A stretch of 64,000 nt of DNA from Nocardioides oceani (GTDB lineage: Bacteria > Actinomycetota > Actinomycetes > Propionibacteriales > Nocardioidaceae): contig NZ_JAUHJQ010000009.1 of NCBI RefSeq assembly GCF_030412965.1, positions 49,876 through 113,875 of the forward strand. Reading direction: 5' to 3'. The stretch's first letter is position 1. Every line of letters begins with the position of its first letter. The position numbers were made by a program, and so were the translations under genes. Under the pieces are notes generated by a model. The model did no database searches, had not been told where the DNA came from, and worked only from the letters and a program-made list of their open reading frames with translations. Shown piece after piece: positions 7,454-15,942 of the stretch.

Positions 7454-8803
7454 TCACGAGCCCGGCGAGGACCGCTCCTCCTGCTCCTCGGCCTCGGCCT
7501 CGGCCTGCCGCTTCGCGGCGGCGTCCCTGCTGCGTCCGACCCGCGCCATCACCGGCGTGGCCAGGACGCCGTGGACGAGCACCGAGGCGACGATCGTGAA
7601 CCCGACGGTCGACCACAGCCAGTCGGTTCCGAGCTCGTCGGACTCCCCCGCGGCGTAGGCCAGGTAGTACAGCGAGCCGATGCCGCGCACGCCGAAGAAC
7701 GCCGCCGCCCACTTCTCCCCCCGGGTCATGCCGGGGTACGGCGCGCGCCGCCAGGCCGCGAGCGCGAGCGCCCCCGTGAGCGGCCGGATCACGAAGATGA
7801 GCCCGAGCCCGATCGCGACCCCGCGCAGGTCGAGGCTCTCGAGCAGGCCGCGGGTCAGCGCGATGCCGAGGACCAGCAGCACGAACAGCGTGAGCAGCCG
7901 CTCGAGCCGCTCGGCCACGTCGTGCATCGCGGCGTGGTAGTCGTGGCTGCGCTCGGCGGACCGGAAGGTCATCGCGCAGGCGAACACGGCGAGGAAGCCG
8001 TAGCCCTGGGCCACCTCGCCGACGCCGTACGCCGCCACCAGGGCCGCCAGCGCGAGGAGCGACTCGCCCCGCTCGGCCACGCGCAGCGACGCCGACTCCG
8101 ACCGGAACGCGACGTAGGCGAGGACCCGGCCGACGAGGATGCCGGCCGCCACCCCGATGAGGACCTTGCCGACCAGGTAGAAGCCGATCCACGTCGGGAG
8201 CAGGTCCAGGCCCACGCCCTCGTGGGCGACGAGGATCGCCAGGTAGACGAAGGGGAAGGCCAGCCCGTCGTTGAGACCCGCCTCCGAGGTGAGGGTGAAC
8301 CGCAGCTCGTCCTCCTCGTCGACCTCGTGCTCCTCGCCGGTGCGCGGGCCGGCGACCTGCACGTCCGAGGCGAGCACCGGGTCGGTCGGCGCCAGCGCAC
8401 CTCCCAGCAGCAGCGCGGCGGCCAGGGGCAGCCCGGCCCACCACCAGCCGAGCAGCGTCACCGCCGCGATCGAGAGCGGCATGCCGATCGTCAGCAGCCG
8501 CCAGGTCGGGCCCCACGGCCGCCAGGAGGAGATCCGGCGGACCAGCAGCGGCCGGTCGATCGCCAGGCCGACGCCCATGAGCGCGACGATGACCACCAGC
8601 TCGGTGACGTGCTCGATCACCGCCCGGTTGGCCTGCGGGTCCAGCGGCAGGCCGTCGGGCAGCGAGGTGAGGCCGAGCAGCATGCCGACCCCGACCAGCA
8701 CCATCGGCGAGGACACCGCCCAGCGGCTGAGCAGCTCGGGCAGGACGATCGCCAGGAGCAGTGCTCCGCCGGCGACGACGTAGACGACATCTGAGGTCAC
8801 CAC
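7454..8803 (-). CDS. Cation:proton antiporter (CPA1, NhaP type)
   Basis: About 449 residues with a dozen hydrophobic segments. ALAPTDPVLASDVQV is the core TDP motif, and LTSEAGLNDGLAFPFVYLAI carries the E-x-x-x-ND ion-exchange motif of NhaP/NHE antiporters. It exchanges Na+ or K+ for H+ across the cytoplasmic membrane. The GTG at 8803 (or the next one at 8800) is preferred because GAGGTGGG lies just upstream and the membrane protein begins there; a longer reading up to 9052 is Gly/Arg-rich and looks non-coding. The C-terminus is charged (Glu/Ala-rich). It heads the operon with plsC and the SDR. Confidence 0.9.
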   Translation of the reverse strand: MVTSDVVYVVAGGALLLAIVLPELLSRWAVSSPMVLVGVGMLLGLTSLPDGLPLDPQANRAVIEHVTELVVIVALMGVGLAIDRPLLVRRISSWRPWGPTWRLLTIGMPLSIAAVTLLGWWWAGLPLAAALLLGGALAPTDPVLASDVQVAGPRTGEEHEVDEEDELRFTLTSEAGLNDGLAFPFVYLAILVAHEGVGLDLLPTWIGFYLVGKVLIGVAAGILVGRVLAYVAFRSESASLRVAERGESLLALAALVAAYGVGEVAQGYGFLAVFACAMTFRSAERSHDYHAAMHDVAERLERLLTLFVLLVLGIALTRGLLESLDLRGVAIGLGLIFVIRPLTGALALAAWRRAPYPGMTRGEKWAAAFFGVRGIGSLYYLAYAAGESDELGTDWLWSTVGFTIVASVLVHGVLATPVMARVGRSRDAAAKRQAEAEAEEQEERSSPGS

Positions 8804-8908
8804 CCGCAGTACCCACCTCGCGCCCGCCCCGATCCGCCCGGCTGAGCCCGCGTACCCACCGGGGTTGAGCCGCGACCCCGGTCCGCCGACCCGTCGTCCC
8901 ACGGTGCG

Positions 8909-11182
8909 ATGGGGAGCATGAGCCCGACCGCCCTCGTCCCCTGCCCCACCTGCGGGTCCGCCGTGCCCCGCGACCGGCTCCGGCCGGCCGCCGAGCCCAC
9001 CGCTGCCCCGGCCCCGACCCCCGCCCCTGCGCCCGCTGTCCCCGTCGTGCACGCCCCGCTGCCGACCTACCCCGTCGCCTCACCGCCGGCGCCGACCGCG
9101 GCCCGCCGCCGCGGCCGGGGCCTGCCGACGATGTCGGTCCCCGCGCTGCTCCTCGGCCTCGGCGCGCTGTGCCTGCTCGTCGCGGCCGTGGCGTTCCTCG
9201 CGGTCGCCTGGTCCACCCTCGGCGTGGGAGGCCGTACGGCGGTGCTCCTCGGCCTCACCGGCGCCGCGGCCGCGCTCGGCGTGGTGCTCGCGCGCCGGGG
9301 CCTGCGCGTCGCCGGTGAGTCCCTGTCCGTCGTCGCGCTCGGGCTGCTGGTCCTCGACGTCGTCGGTGCCGCCTCGGCCGGCTGGCTCGGCGACGCGAGC
9401 GGTACCGCCCTGGTGTGCCTGACCGCCGGCGTCCTCGCGCTGGCCGCCCTCGCCTGGCTCCCCACCGGCCTCGGGGCTCCGCAGGTCCTCGCCCCGGTCG
9501 CGCTCCTCGTCGCGGCGGTCGCCGCCGCCGGGCTCACCGGCCACCCGCACGCGGTCGCCACCGCCGCGACGGTCCTGCTCGTGGCCATGGCCGGGCTCGG
9601 CGTGCTCGCCGGAGCGCGGCTGCTGCCGTGGACCGCCGGGGTCGGGGCGGCCGTCGCCTGGGGGTCGCTGGCCCTCGGCGGGCTCGTCGAAGCGGCGACG
9701 TACCCCTCCCTCGGCGGGCTGTGGGCCGACGGCCACGCCCTGCCGCTGCTCACCGCCGCCGGCCTGCTCGCCGCCGCGGCGACGGCCTGGCGGCCCGCGC
9801 TCGCCGGCACCACCTCGGTGCTGACCCTCCTCGCCGTCCTCCCCGCCCTCGACGAGGGCGCCACGCCCGCCGGCCTGGCCGTCCTGGCCGCCCTGCTCGG
9901 CTGGTCCGCGCTCGGCCTGGTCACCCGCTCCGGGACCACCGCCGCGGTGCGCCTGCCGCTCGCCGGCGCCGGCGCCACCGCGGTCGCGCTCCTCGTGCTG
10001 CAGGTCGCCGAGGCCGTCGCCCGGGTCCTGCTGGTCGCCCCGCCGGCCACCGTCGACGCGGCCGTGCGCCTGCCCGCGACCGGCACGGCCCTGCACCCCG
10101 CGCTCGCGGCGACCTGGGCGCTCGCCCTCGCCGCGGCGTACGTCGTCGGCGTCGGCCGCGCCCTCCCGACCGCCGCGTGGGTCGCCGCCGCGGCCCTGGG
10201 CGCGGTCGTCGCGCTCGCCCTGCTGCCGGTCCCGCTGGCCGTCGTGGTCGCCGCCCTCGCGGTCGCCGGCCTGGTGGCCGTGCGCAGCCGGCTGCTCGCC
10301 GGCCTGCTGCTGCCGGCCACGGTCGTGGCCGCCCTCCCCAGCGAGGTCCTCACCGCCGGGGCGCTCGCGGCGCTGGTGGCCGGCTGCGCGCTCGTCCTGC
10401 ACCGCGCCGTCGCCGCAGCGGTCCTCCCGGCCGCGCTCGCGGGCCTCGTGTGGACGGTGCTGGCGGTCGCCGACGTCGAGGTCGCCTGGCGCGCCGTGCC
10501 CGTCCTGCTCGCCGTCGCGGCGCTCGCACTGCTCCGCCCGCGCCCCGAGCTCGAAGCGGTCGCCGTGGCGTCCGGCGCCGTGGCCGCGGCGGTCGCGATC
10601 ACCGGCCCGACCTCGCTCGCGGTGCACCTGACCGCCGCCGGCGCGCTGCTCACCGCGCACGCCCTCCTGGTGGCCGGCCGCCGGCCCGTCGCCTGGCTCG
10701 GCGGGCTGCTGCTCGCCGCCGCGACGTGGGTGCGGCTGGCCGAGATCGGCGTGACCGCGCCCGAGGCCTACACGCTGCCCTCGGCGGCGGCCCTGCTGCT
10801 CGTCGGGCTGGCGCGCCTGCGCCGCGACCCGGCGGCACCGACCGGGCCTGCGCTGACCCCGGGCCTGGTGCTCGCGACGGTCCCGACGCTGCTGTGGGTG
10901 CTCGCCCTCGAGCCGGTCTCGCTGCGAGCCGCGCTGCTCGGCCTCGGCTGCCTCGCGCTGGTCCTCGGCGGCACCTCGGTGCGGTGGAGCGCGCCGGTCG
11001 CGGTCGGCTGGGTGGTGGGCGCCGTGCTCGTCGTGCGCGAGCTCGCGCCGTACGCCGCCGCGACCCCGCAGTGGATCCTCATCGGCGCGGCCGGCACCGC
11101 CCTGACCGTCGTCGGGACCACCTGGGAGCGCCGCCTCGGCGACCTGCGCCGGGCGCAGGCCTACGTCGGGCGGCTGCGCTGA
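8909..11182 (+). CDS. Large polytopic membrane protein with N-terminal CPTCG motif (SCO7613-like)
   Basis: A 757-residue protein. The start LVPCPTCGSAVPRDRL is half of a zinc ribbon, followed by a Pro/Ala linker (about residues 30-65) and then roughly 20 hydrophobic segments extremely rich in Ala, Leu and Val, almost to the end. Such proteins occur in many actinobacteria (SCO7613-type) with no known function. ATG at 8918 is an alternative start. The end overlaps the convergent atl gene by 22 bp. I see no transporter or enzyme motif; strong composition bias makes this family hard to classify. Confidence 0.8.
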   Translation: MGSMSPTALVPCPTCGSAVPRDRLRPAAEPTAAPAPTPAPAPAVPVVHAPLPTYPVASPPAPTAARRRGRGLPTMSVPALLLGLGALCLLVAAVAFLAVAWSTLGVGGRTAVLLGLTGAAAALGVVLARRGLRVAGESLSVVALGLLVLDVVGAASAGWLGDASGTALVCLTAGVLALAALAWLPTGLGAPQVLAPVALLVAAVAAAGLTGHPHAVATAATVLLVAMAGLGVLAGARLLPWTAGVGAAVAWGSLALGGLVEAATYPSLGGLWADGHALPLLTAAGLLAAAATAWRPALAGTTSVLTLLAVLPALDEGATPAGLAVLAALLGWSALGLVTRSGTTAAVRLPLAGAGATAVALLVLQVAEAVARVLLVAPPATVDAAVRLPATGTALHPALAATWALALAAAYVVGVGRALPTAAWVAAAALGAVVALALLPVPLAVVVAALAVAGLVAVRSRLLAGLLLPATVVAALPSEVLTAGALAALVAGCALVLHRAVAAAVLPAALAGLVWTVLAVADVEVAWRAVPVLLAVAALALLRPRPELEAVAVASGAVAAAVAITGPTSLAVHLTAAGALLTAHALLVAGRRPVAWLGGLLLAAATWVRLAEIGVTAPEAYTLPSAAALLLVGLARLRRDPAAPTGPALTPGLVLATVPTLLWVLALEPVSLRAALLGLGCLALVLGGTSVRWSAPVAVGWVVGAVLVVRELAPYAAATPQWILIGAAGTALTVVGTTWERRLGDLRRAQAYVGRLR

Positions 11183-11490
11183 GCGTCGACCGCCCGCGGC
11201 TGGACGAACGCCTCGACGATGTCGACGTTCCCCGACGGGCGCAGCGGCGTGCCCTCCTCGAGGTAGGTCTGCCGGGCCTCGTCCTGGTGGCTCGGCGGGA
11301 GCGAGCCGTCCGCGCGGACCACGCGCCACCAGGGCACCGCGGCGCCGTGCTCGGCCATCACGTTGCCCACGCGGCGCGGGCCGAAGCGCCCGACCGCGTC
11401 GGCGATGGCGCCGTACGTCGTCACCCGGCCGCGCGGCACGGACTCGACGCAGGCGAGGACCGCCTCGACGTAGTCCTCGGGGTGCCGCAC
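11161..11490 (-). CDS. Alkyltransferase-like protein (ATL), MGMT family without the catalytic cysteine
   Basis: A 109-residue protein with the MGMT DNA-binding and active-site fold. VTTYGAIADAVG contains the conserved Tyr26, and RRVGNVMAEH the arginine-finger region. The active-site PCHR of O6-alkylguanine-DNA methyltransferases reads P53-W-W-R56 here, so it cannot accept an alkyl group on cysteine. Known ATL proteins bind O6-alkylguanine in DNA and hand it to nucleotide excision repair. Its relative in M. tuberculosis, Rv3204, lies near adnAB and moeZ as here. The 3' end overlaps the convergent membrane-protein gene. Confidence 0.88.
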   Translation of the reverse strand: MRHPEDYVEAVLACVESVPRGRVTTYGAIADAVGRFGPRRVGNVMAEHGAAVPWWRVVRADGSLPPSHQDEARQTYLEEGTPLRPSGNVDIVEAFVQPRAVDAQRSRPT

Positions 11491-11568
11491 GGGCCCGACG
11501 CTAGCCGCTGCGCCGCGTCGGGCCCGTGGACCGCTCCCCCGTGAGGTCGGGACGTGGGGTCGTGCCGG

Positions 11569-12459
11569 TCAGAGGATCGGGTCGAAGGCCTCGGTCCCCT
11601 CGACCAGCTGCAGGCCGGCGATGCCGGAGTGCTGCTGGGCGAAGGCGAGCTCCTTGGCCAGGTCGCCGATGTTGTTCGACGCGGGCAGCGGCGCGAGGCC
11701 GAGCGTGGACAGCGTGCCGATGGCCTCGCCCTGCTTGTCGACGAACGCCGAGCCGGAGTCACCGGGGACGCCCGGAGTCAGGGTGTAGAGCGGGTGGCTC
11801 CAGCCGCCGTCGGCCGCGGCGTCGCCGAGGCTGATGCCGGTCTTCGGCGAGAGCAGCTCGACGCCGAAGCGCAGGCTGGAGTTGCCGTAGGAGTAGACCT
11901 GCTCGCCGGCCGACGTGCCGTCGGTGTCGATGCCGGTCGGGCCGCCCCAGAACGGGATGGAGGGGTTGACCTTGCCGACGTCGCCGGCGTCGACCTTGAC
12001 CAGCGCGAAGTCGTTGTAGGCGCAGGTGTTCGGGTCGGTGGTGCCGACCTGGTCCATCGTGGCCCAGGAGGAGTAGACGAGCGTGCCGCCGCCGACGCGG
12101 GTGCCCTCGGAGATCAGGCTGCCGCCCTCGTTGAACGAGACCCGCGTGCCGAGCGGGAGCGAGTCGGCGAGGCAGCCGTCGGTGTCGGTCGCAGCGCCGG
12201 TGCCGGCGCAGTGCGCGGCGTACCCGACGTAGACGTTGCTCGAGGCGTCGGTGAAGACGAAGTTGGCGGTGCACTGGGCGCCCTCGGTGTACATCTGCAC
12301 GCCCGGGTGGATCTTCGCCGAGCCCGCGGGCGCCCACTGCGGCGCAGCGGAGGCGGGCGCGGTGGTCACCATCGCCGTGCCGAGGACCGCGCTGGCGAGG
12401 ACCGCGAGCGCCCCGGTGGCCCGTCGGGCGGTCCGGAGCGTGGTGGGACGTGCCTTCAT
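11569..12459 (-). CDS. Secreted trypsin-like serine protease
   Basis: A 296-residue secreted chymotrypsin-fold protease. The signal peptide is about residues 1-38 (basic MKARPTTLRTARR, hydrophobic core, cut near APASA). The catalytic triad is His83 in GYAAHCAG, Asp150 in YNDFALVKV and Ser235 in GVPGDSGSAF. Several Cys may form disulfides. The ATG at 12459 has GGAAAGG eight bases upstream, so the longer in-frame extension is rejected. It is monocistronic, with a strong terminator between it and moeZ. The substrate is unknown. Confidence 0.88.
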   Translation of the reverse strand: MKARPTTLRTARRATGALAVLASAVLGTAMVTTAPASAAPQWAPAGSAKIHPGVQMYTEGAQCTANFVFTDASSNVYVGYAAHCAGTGAATDTDGCLADSLPLGTRVSFNEGGSLISEGTRVGGGTLVYSSWATMDQVGTTDPNTCAYNDFALVKVDAGDVGKVNPSIPFWGGPTGIDTDGTSAGEQVYSYGNSSLRFGVELLSPKTGISLGDAAADGGWSHPLYTLTPGVPGDSGSAFVDKQGEAIGTLSTLGLAPLPASNNIGDLAKELAFAQQHSGIAGLQLVEGTEAFDPIL

Positions 12460-12570
12460 CGAGTTCTGCCTTTCCGAGAGCGGACCGGGCGCACGAGGAC
12501 ACCCGGTGTGACGCCAGGCACAACGGCGGTGCAACCAGAAGGGTTACGTCGGCATGGCCCGAAATGACCA

Positions 12571-12600
12571 GACGGCCCGAGGTTTTTACCTCGGGCCGTC
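12571..12600 (-). terminator. Hairpin terminator after moeZ
   Basis: A perfect 12-bp stem (GACGGCCCGAGG with its complement) around the loop TTTTTA. It lies 46 bp past the moeZ stop and before the protease start, so it should end moeZ transcription. There is no long T-run, as is common in high-GC actinobacteria. Confidence 0.8.
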
Positions 12601-12645
12601 CGGAGCGGCGCACGCGCCGCGGGCTCTGCTGGGGGTGTCCTGCCG

Positions 12646-13845
12646 TTAGTACGACGGCTGGCTGGGGTCGATCTGGTTGACCCAGGCCACCACGCCGCCA
12701 CCGACGTGGACCGCGTCGGAGTAGCCGGCGCCCTTGACGATCGCCAGCGTCTCGGCGGAGCGGACGCCGGACTTGCAGTGCATGACGACCTGCTTGTCGG
12801 CGGGCAGCTTCTCCAGCGCCGAGCCGTTGAGGAACTCGCCCTTGGGGATCAGCACCGAGCCGGGGATCTTGTTGATCTCGTACTCGTTGGGCTCGCGCAC
12901 GTCGACGAGGACGAAGTCGCGGGTGCCCTCCTCGCGCTCCTTGAGCATGTGCTCGAGCTGGGTGACCGAGATCGTCGACCCGGCGGCGGCGTCGGCGGCC
13001 TCGTCGGAGATCGCGCCGCAGAAGGCGTCGTAGTCGATGAGGCCGGTGACGGTGGGGTTCTCACCGCAGAGCGCGCAGTTCGGGTCCTTGCGGACCTTCA
13101 GCTTGCGCCACTCCAGCTCGAGGGCGTCGTAGATGACCAGCTTGCCGATGGCCGGGTCCCCGATGCCGGTGAGGACCTTGATGGCCTCGTTGACCTGGAT
13201 GGAGCCGATCGCGGCGCACAGCACGCCGAGCACGCCGCCCTCGGCGCAGCTGGGGACCATGCCCGGCGGCGGAGGCTCGGGGTAGAGGCAGCGGTAGCAG
13301 GGCGCGTCGTCGGCCATGGTGGGCGCGAAGACCGAGGCCTGGCCGTCGAAGCGGTAGATCGAGCCCCACACGTAGGGGATCCCCAGGAAGTACGCCGCGT
13401 CGTTGACCATGTAGCGCGTCGCGAAGTTGTCGGTGCCGTCGACGATCAGGTCGTAGCCCCGGAAGACGTCCATGACGTTGTCGTTGTCGAGGCGCTCCTC
13501 GTGCAGCACCACCTCGACGTACGGGTTCGCCTCGGCGATCGACTCCTTCGCCGAGACCGCCTTGGACTTACCGATGTCGGACTGGCCGTGGATGATCTGG
13601 CGCTGCAGGTTCGACTCGTCGACCTCGTCGAACTCCGCGATGCCCAGCGTGCCCACGCCCGCGGCGGCCAGGTAGAGCAGCGCGGGGCTGCCGAGGCCGC
13701 CGGCGCCGATGACGAGCACCTTGGCGTTCTTGAGCCGCTTCTGACCCGTCATCCCGACGTCGGGGATGATCAGGTGGCGGCTGTAGCGCCGTACCTCGTC
13801 GATGGTCAGCTCGTCGGCCGGCTCGACCAGCGGGGGAAAGCTCAC
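12646..13845 (-). CDS. moeZ: MoeZ: adenylyltransferase/sulfurtransferase
   Basis: A 399-residue two-domain enzyme. The N-terminal ThiF/MoeB domain has the ATP loop VIGAGGLGSPALLYLAAAGVG, the Arg/Asp region DESNLQRQI, zinc cysteines in CYRCLYP and CALCG, and the active Cys region SCAEGGVLG. The C-terminal rhodanese domain carries Cys357 in MHCKSGVRSAETL. MoeZ adenylates and thiocarboxylates the C-terminal Gly-Gly of small sulfur carriers (MoaD, ThiS or CysO type) for molybdopterin, thiamine and cysteine synthesis. Position beside TetR, DUF3107 and the DEAD helicase matches Rv3206c. It is divergent from the TetR gene. Confidence 0.94.
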   Translation of the reverse strand: MSFPPLVEPADELTIDEVRRYSRHLIIPDVGMTGQKRLKNAKVLVIGAGGLGSPALLYLAAAGVGTLGIAEFDEVDESNLQRQIIHGQSDIGKSKAVSAKESIAEANPYVEVVLHEERLDNDNVMDVFRGYDLIVDGTDNFATRYMVNDAAYFLGIPYVWGSIYRFDGQASVFAPTMADDAPCYRCLYPEPPPPGMVPSCAEGGVLGVLCAAIGSIQVNEAIKVLTGIGDPAIGKLVIYDALELEWRKLKVRKDPNCALCGENPTVTGLIDYDAFCGAISDEAADAAAGSTISVTQLEHMLKEREEGTRDFVLVDVREPNEYEINKIPGSVLIPKGEFLNGSALEKLPADKQVVMHCKSGVRSAETLAIVKGAGYSDAVHVGGGVVAWVNQIDPSQPSY

Positions 13846-14009
13846 GTCACGCTCCTCGTAGCGGTTCGTCGATCAGTGCCGGCACAACGCCGCAGCACCC
13901 CTCGATGTTCCCTCCATGGTCCCTCCGGCGCCCGCGGCCCCCGCGCCGCCGTCCCGTCATCCGGACCGGGGTGACCGGCGGGTAGAGTCCCGGCACGCAG
14001 CGCCGGTCG

Positions 14010-14027
14010 TCCGGTGGGTGCACCGGA
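14010..14027 (+). promoter_or_regulatory. Inverted repeat in the TetR leader
   Basis: TCCGGTG-GGTG-CACCGGA ends 18 bp before the TetR start codon, just ahead of the ribosome-binding site GGGAGGAG. It could be an autoregulatory operator or a leader hairpin that exposes or hides the start. A TAGAGT hexamer near 13983 may be the -10 box. All of this is inference from position. Confidence 0.35.
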
Positions 14028-14045
14028 GGACGGGAGGAGCGGATC

Positions 14046-14678
14046 GTGAGCACAGGGCAGTACGACGTCGACAACGCCCGGCCCCGGGGTGGGCGGATGC
14101 CGCGTCGCGAGCGACGCGCCCAGCTGCTCGAGTCGGCCCTCGAGGTCTTCGTGGCGCAGGGCTACCACGCGGCCGCGATGGACGACATCGCCGACCGCGC
14201 CGGCGTCTCCAAGCCGGTGCTCTACCAGCACTTCCCCGGCAAGCTCGACCTCTACCTCGCGCTGCTGGACCGCTCCTGCGACGCGATCATCGACAGCTGC
14301 CGCCAGGCGCTCGCCTCGACCCACGACAACAAGCTGCGCGTGGCCGCGGCGGTCGACGCGTTCTACGAGTACGTCGCCCAGGAGTCCGGCGCGTTCCGGC
14401 TCGTCTTCGAGTCCGACCTCACCAACGAGCCGGCCGTCCGCGAGCACGTCGACCGGGTGACCACCGAGTGCGCCGCGATGATCGCCGAGGTCATCCAGGC
14501 CGACACCGGCCTCTCCGACGCCGCCGCCCGTCTACTGGCGGTCTCCCTGGTGGGAATGGCGCAGGTCAGCTCGCGGTTCTGGCTCTCCGAGGGCGGCGGC
14601 ATCAGCCGCTCCGACGCCGCGGCGCTGGTCTCCGGGCTGGCCTGGCGCGGCATCGGCGGCTACCCGCTCGACCACTGA
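14046..14678 (+). CDS. TetR-family transcriptional regulator
   Basis: A 210-residue regulator. The N-terminal helix-turn-helix is around residues 20-65, with AMDDIADRAGVSKPVLYQHFPGK typical of TetR recognition helices. The C-terminal ligand domain ends WRGIGGYPLDH. The GTG start at 14046 has a strong GGGAGGAG upstream. It corresponds by position to Rv3208 of M. tuberculosis. The ligand is unknown. It is divergent from moeZ and followed by the DUF3107 gene. Confidence 0.9.
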   Translation: MSTGQYDVDNARPRGGRMPRRERRAQLLESALEVFVAQGYHAAAMDDIADRAGVSKPVLYQHFPGKLDLYLALLDRSCDAIIDSCRQALASTHDNKLRVAAAVDAFYEYVAQESGAFRLVFESDLTNEPAVREHVDRVTTECAAMIAEVIQADTGLSDAAARLLAVSLVGMAQVSSRFWLSEGGGISRSDAAALVSGLAWRGIGGYPLDH

Positions 14679-14730
14679 CCCTCGACCGACCCCTCTCCCG
14701 CACCGCGGGACAGACCTGAAGGAGGACCTC

Positions 14731-14952
14731 GTGGAGGTCAAGATCGGTGTCCAGCACGCCCCCCGTGAGCTCGTCGTCGAGACCGACGAGTCCGCCGACG
14801 CCGTCCAGCAGCTCGTCGCCGAGGCGGTCAGCGCCGGCACGGTGCTCACGCTGACCGACAGCAAGGGCCGCAAGCTCGTCGTCCCCGCTGCGAAGATCGC
14901 CTACGTCGAGATCGGCGGGGGCGTGGCCGGCCAGGTCGGTTTCCGCTCCTAG
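14731..14952 (+). CDS. DUF3107 family small protein
   Basis: A 73-residue protein beginning MEVKIGVQHAPRELVVETDE and containing GTVLTLTDSKGRKLVVPAAKIAYVEIG. This matches the actinobacterial DUF3107 family, whose mycobacterial member (Rv3208A, TB9.4) lies beside the same TetR gene. It has a beta-rich fold and no known activity. The GTG start follows GAAGGAGG by about 6 bp. It is probably co-transcribed with the TetR gene and ends at the terminator at 14976. Confidence 0.9.
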   Translation: MEVKIGVQHAPRELVVETDESADAVQQLVAEAVSAGTVLTLTDSKGRKLVVPAAKIAYVEIGGGVAGQVGFRS

Positions 14953-14975
14953 CTCCCCACCCGCTCGCGAGCCCG

Positions 14976-15023
14976 CCTCGTGATGCCGAGCGTGCGCCAG
15001 GGCGCACGCTCAGCATCACGAGG
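14976..15023. terminator. Bidirectional hairpin terminator
   Basis: A long stem: CCTCGTGATGC and GAGCGTGCGC pair with their complements around the loop CAGG, with one mismatch. It sits between the convergent DUF3107 and ferritin-like genes and should serve both. Confidence 0.85.
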
Positions 15024-15032
15024 CGTTCGTGT

Positions 15033-15746
15033 CTAGTGGGCCAGGCCGAGCTCGGCCATCCGCTCGGCGTGCCGCTCGGTGATCCGCGCGAACATCCGGC
15101 CGATGGCGGCGAGGTCGAGCCCCGGCCGGTCGACGCCGCCGGCGAGCAGCGCCGAGAGCGCGTCCCGCTCGGCCGCGACCCGCTGGGCCTGGGTGAGCGC
15201 CTCCCCCATCAGGCGGCGACCCCACAGGGCGAGCCGGCCGCCGAGGCGCGGGTCGGCACCGATGGCCGCGCGCACCCGGTCGACGACGAAGGCGGCGTGC
15301 CCGCTGTCCTCGAGCGAGGAGACGACCAGGTCGCGGGTGGTGGCGTCGAGGTAGGCCGCGATCTCGCGGTAGAAGTCGTCGGCGAGCGCGTCGCCGACGT
15401 ACGCCTTTATCAGGCCCTCGTACCAGTCCGAGGGCGCCGTGTGCTCGTGGAAGCGGTCGATCGCCTCGCGGAACGGTGCCATCGCGGCGAACGGGTCCGC
15501 GCCGAGCTCCGCGATCCGCCCGTGGATCCCGGCGACCTTGCCGAACTCCCTGGCCGCCATCCCCGCGATCGCGACCTTGTCCTCCAGGGACGGCGCCAGC
15601 TTGGCGTCCTCCGCGAGCCGCTCGAAGGCGGAGATCTCGCCGTAGGCGATCGCGCCCAGCAGGTCGACGACCGCCTCGCGGTACTCAGGGTCCTGGAGCG
15701 CCAGCGGCGCGTCCTCCCCCGCCGGTCCGTCCGTCGATGCCGTCAC
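15033..15746 (-). CDS. Ferritin-like fold protein (Rv3210c-type, tRNA-hydroxylase-like)
   Basis: A 237-residue, mostly helical protein. AIAYGEISAFERLAEDA, MAAREFGKVAGIHGRI and YREIAAYLDATTRDLVVSSLEDSGHAAFV contain the Glu and E-x-x-H pattern of ferritin-like di-iron proteins related to the MiaE group. The M. tuberculosis counterpart by position is Rv3210c. Whether iron is bound and what is oxidised is not known. It converges on DUF3107 and is divergent from the DEAD helicase. Confidence 0.8.
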   Translation of the reverse strand: MTASTDGPAGEDAPLALQDPEYREAVVDLLGAIAYGEISAFERLAEDAKLAPSLEDKVAIAGMAAREFGKVAGIHGRIAELGADPFAAMAPFREAIDRFHEHTAPSDWYEGLIKAYVGDALADDFYREIAAYLDATTRDLVVSSLEDSGHAAFVVDRVRAAIGADPRLGGRLALWGRRLMGEALTQAQRVAAERDALSALLAGGVDRPGLDLAAIGRMFARITERHAERMAELGLAH

Positions 15747-15942
15747 GTGCGCACCCTACCGATAAGGTGGAGGCGCACGAGGCTGCCTCCCGGCGCTCGT
15801 CCCGCTCGGACCGAGCGCCTCGCCGGCGGCCCGCACGTATGTGCGCGGCAGACCTCCCCAGCGGTCCTCCAGGACCCCGTGAGTCCGCCGCACCAGGACA
15901 CCTTCGGTCGATCCGGCCGGAACTCACGAAAGCAGAAGAACA

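Noticed and set aside
9080..11329. 749-residue minus-strand frame opposite the giant membrane protein
   Set aside because: Its Gly/Arg/Glu-rich composition is typical of the antisense of Ala/Leu/Val-rich coding, with no motif.
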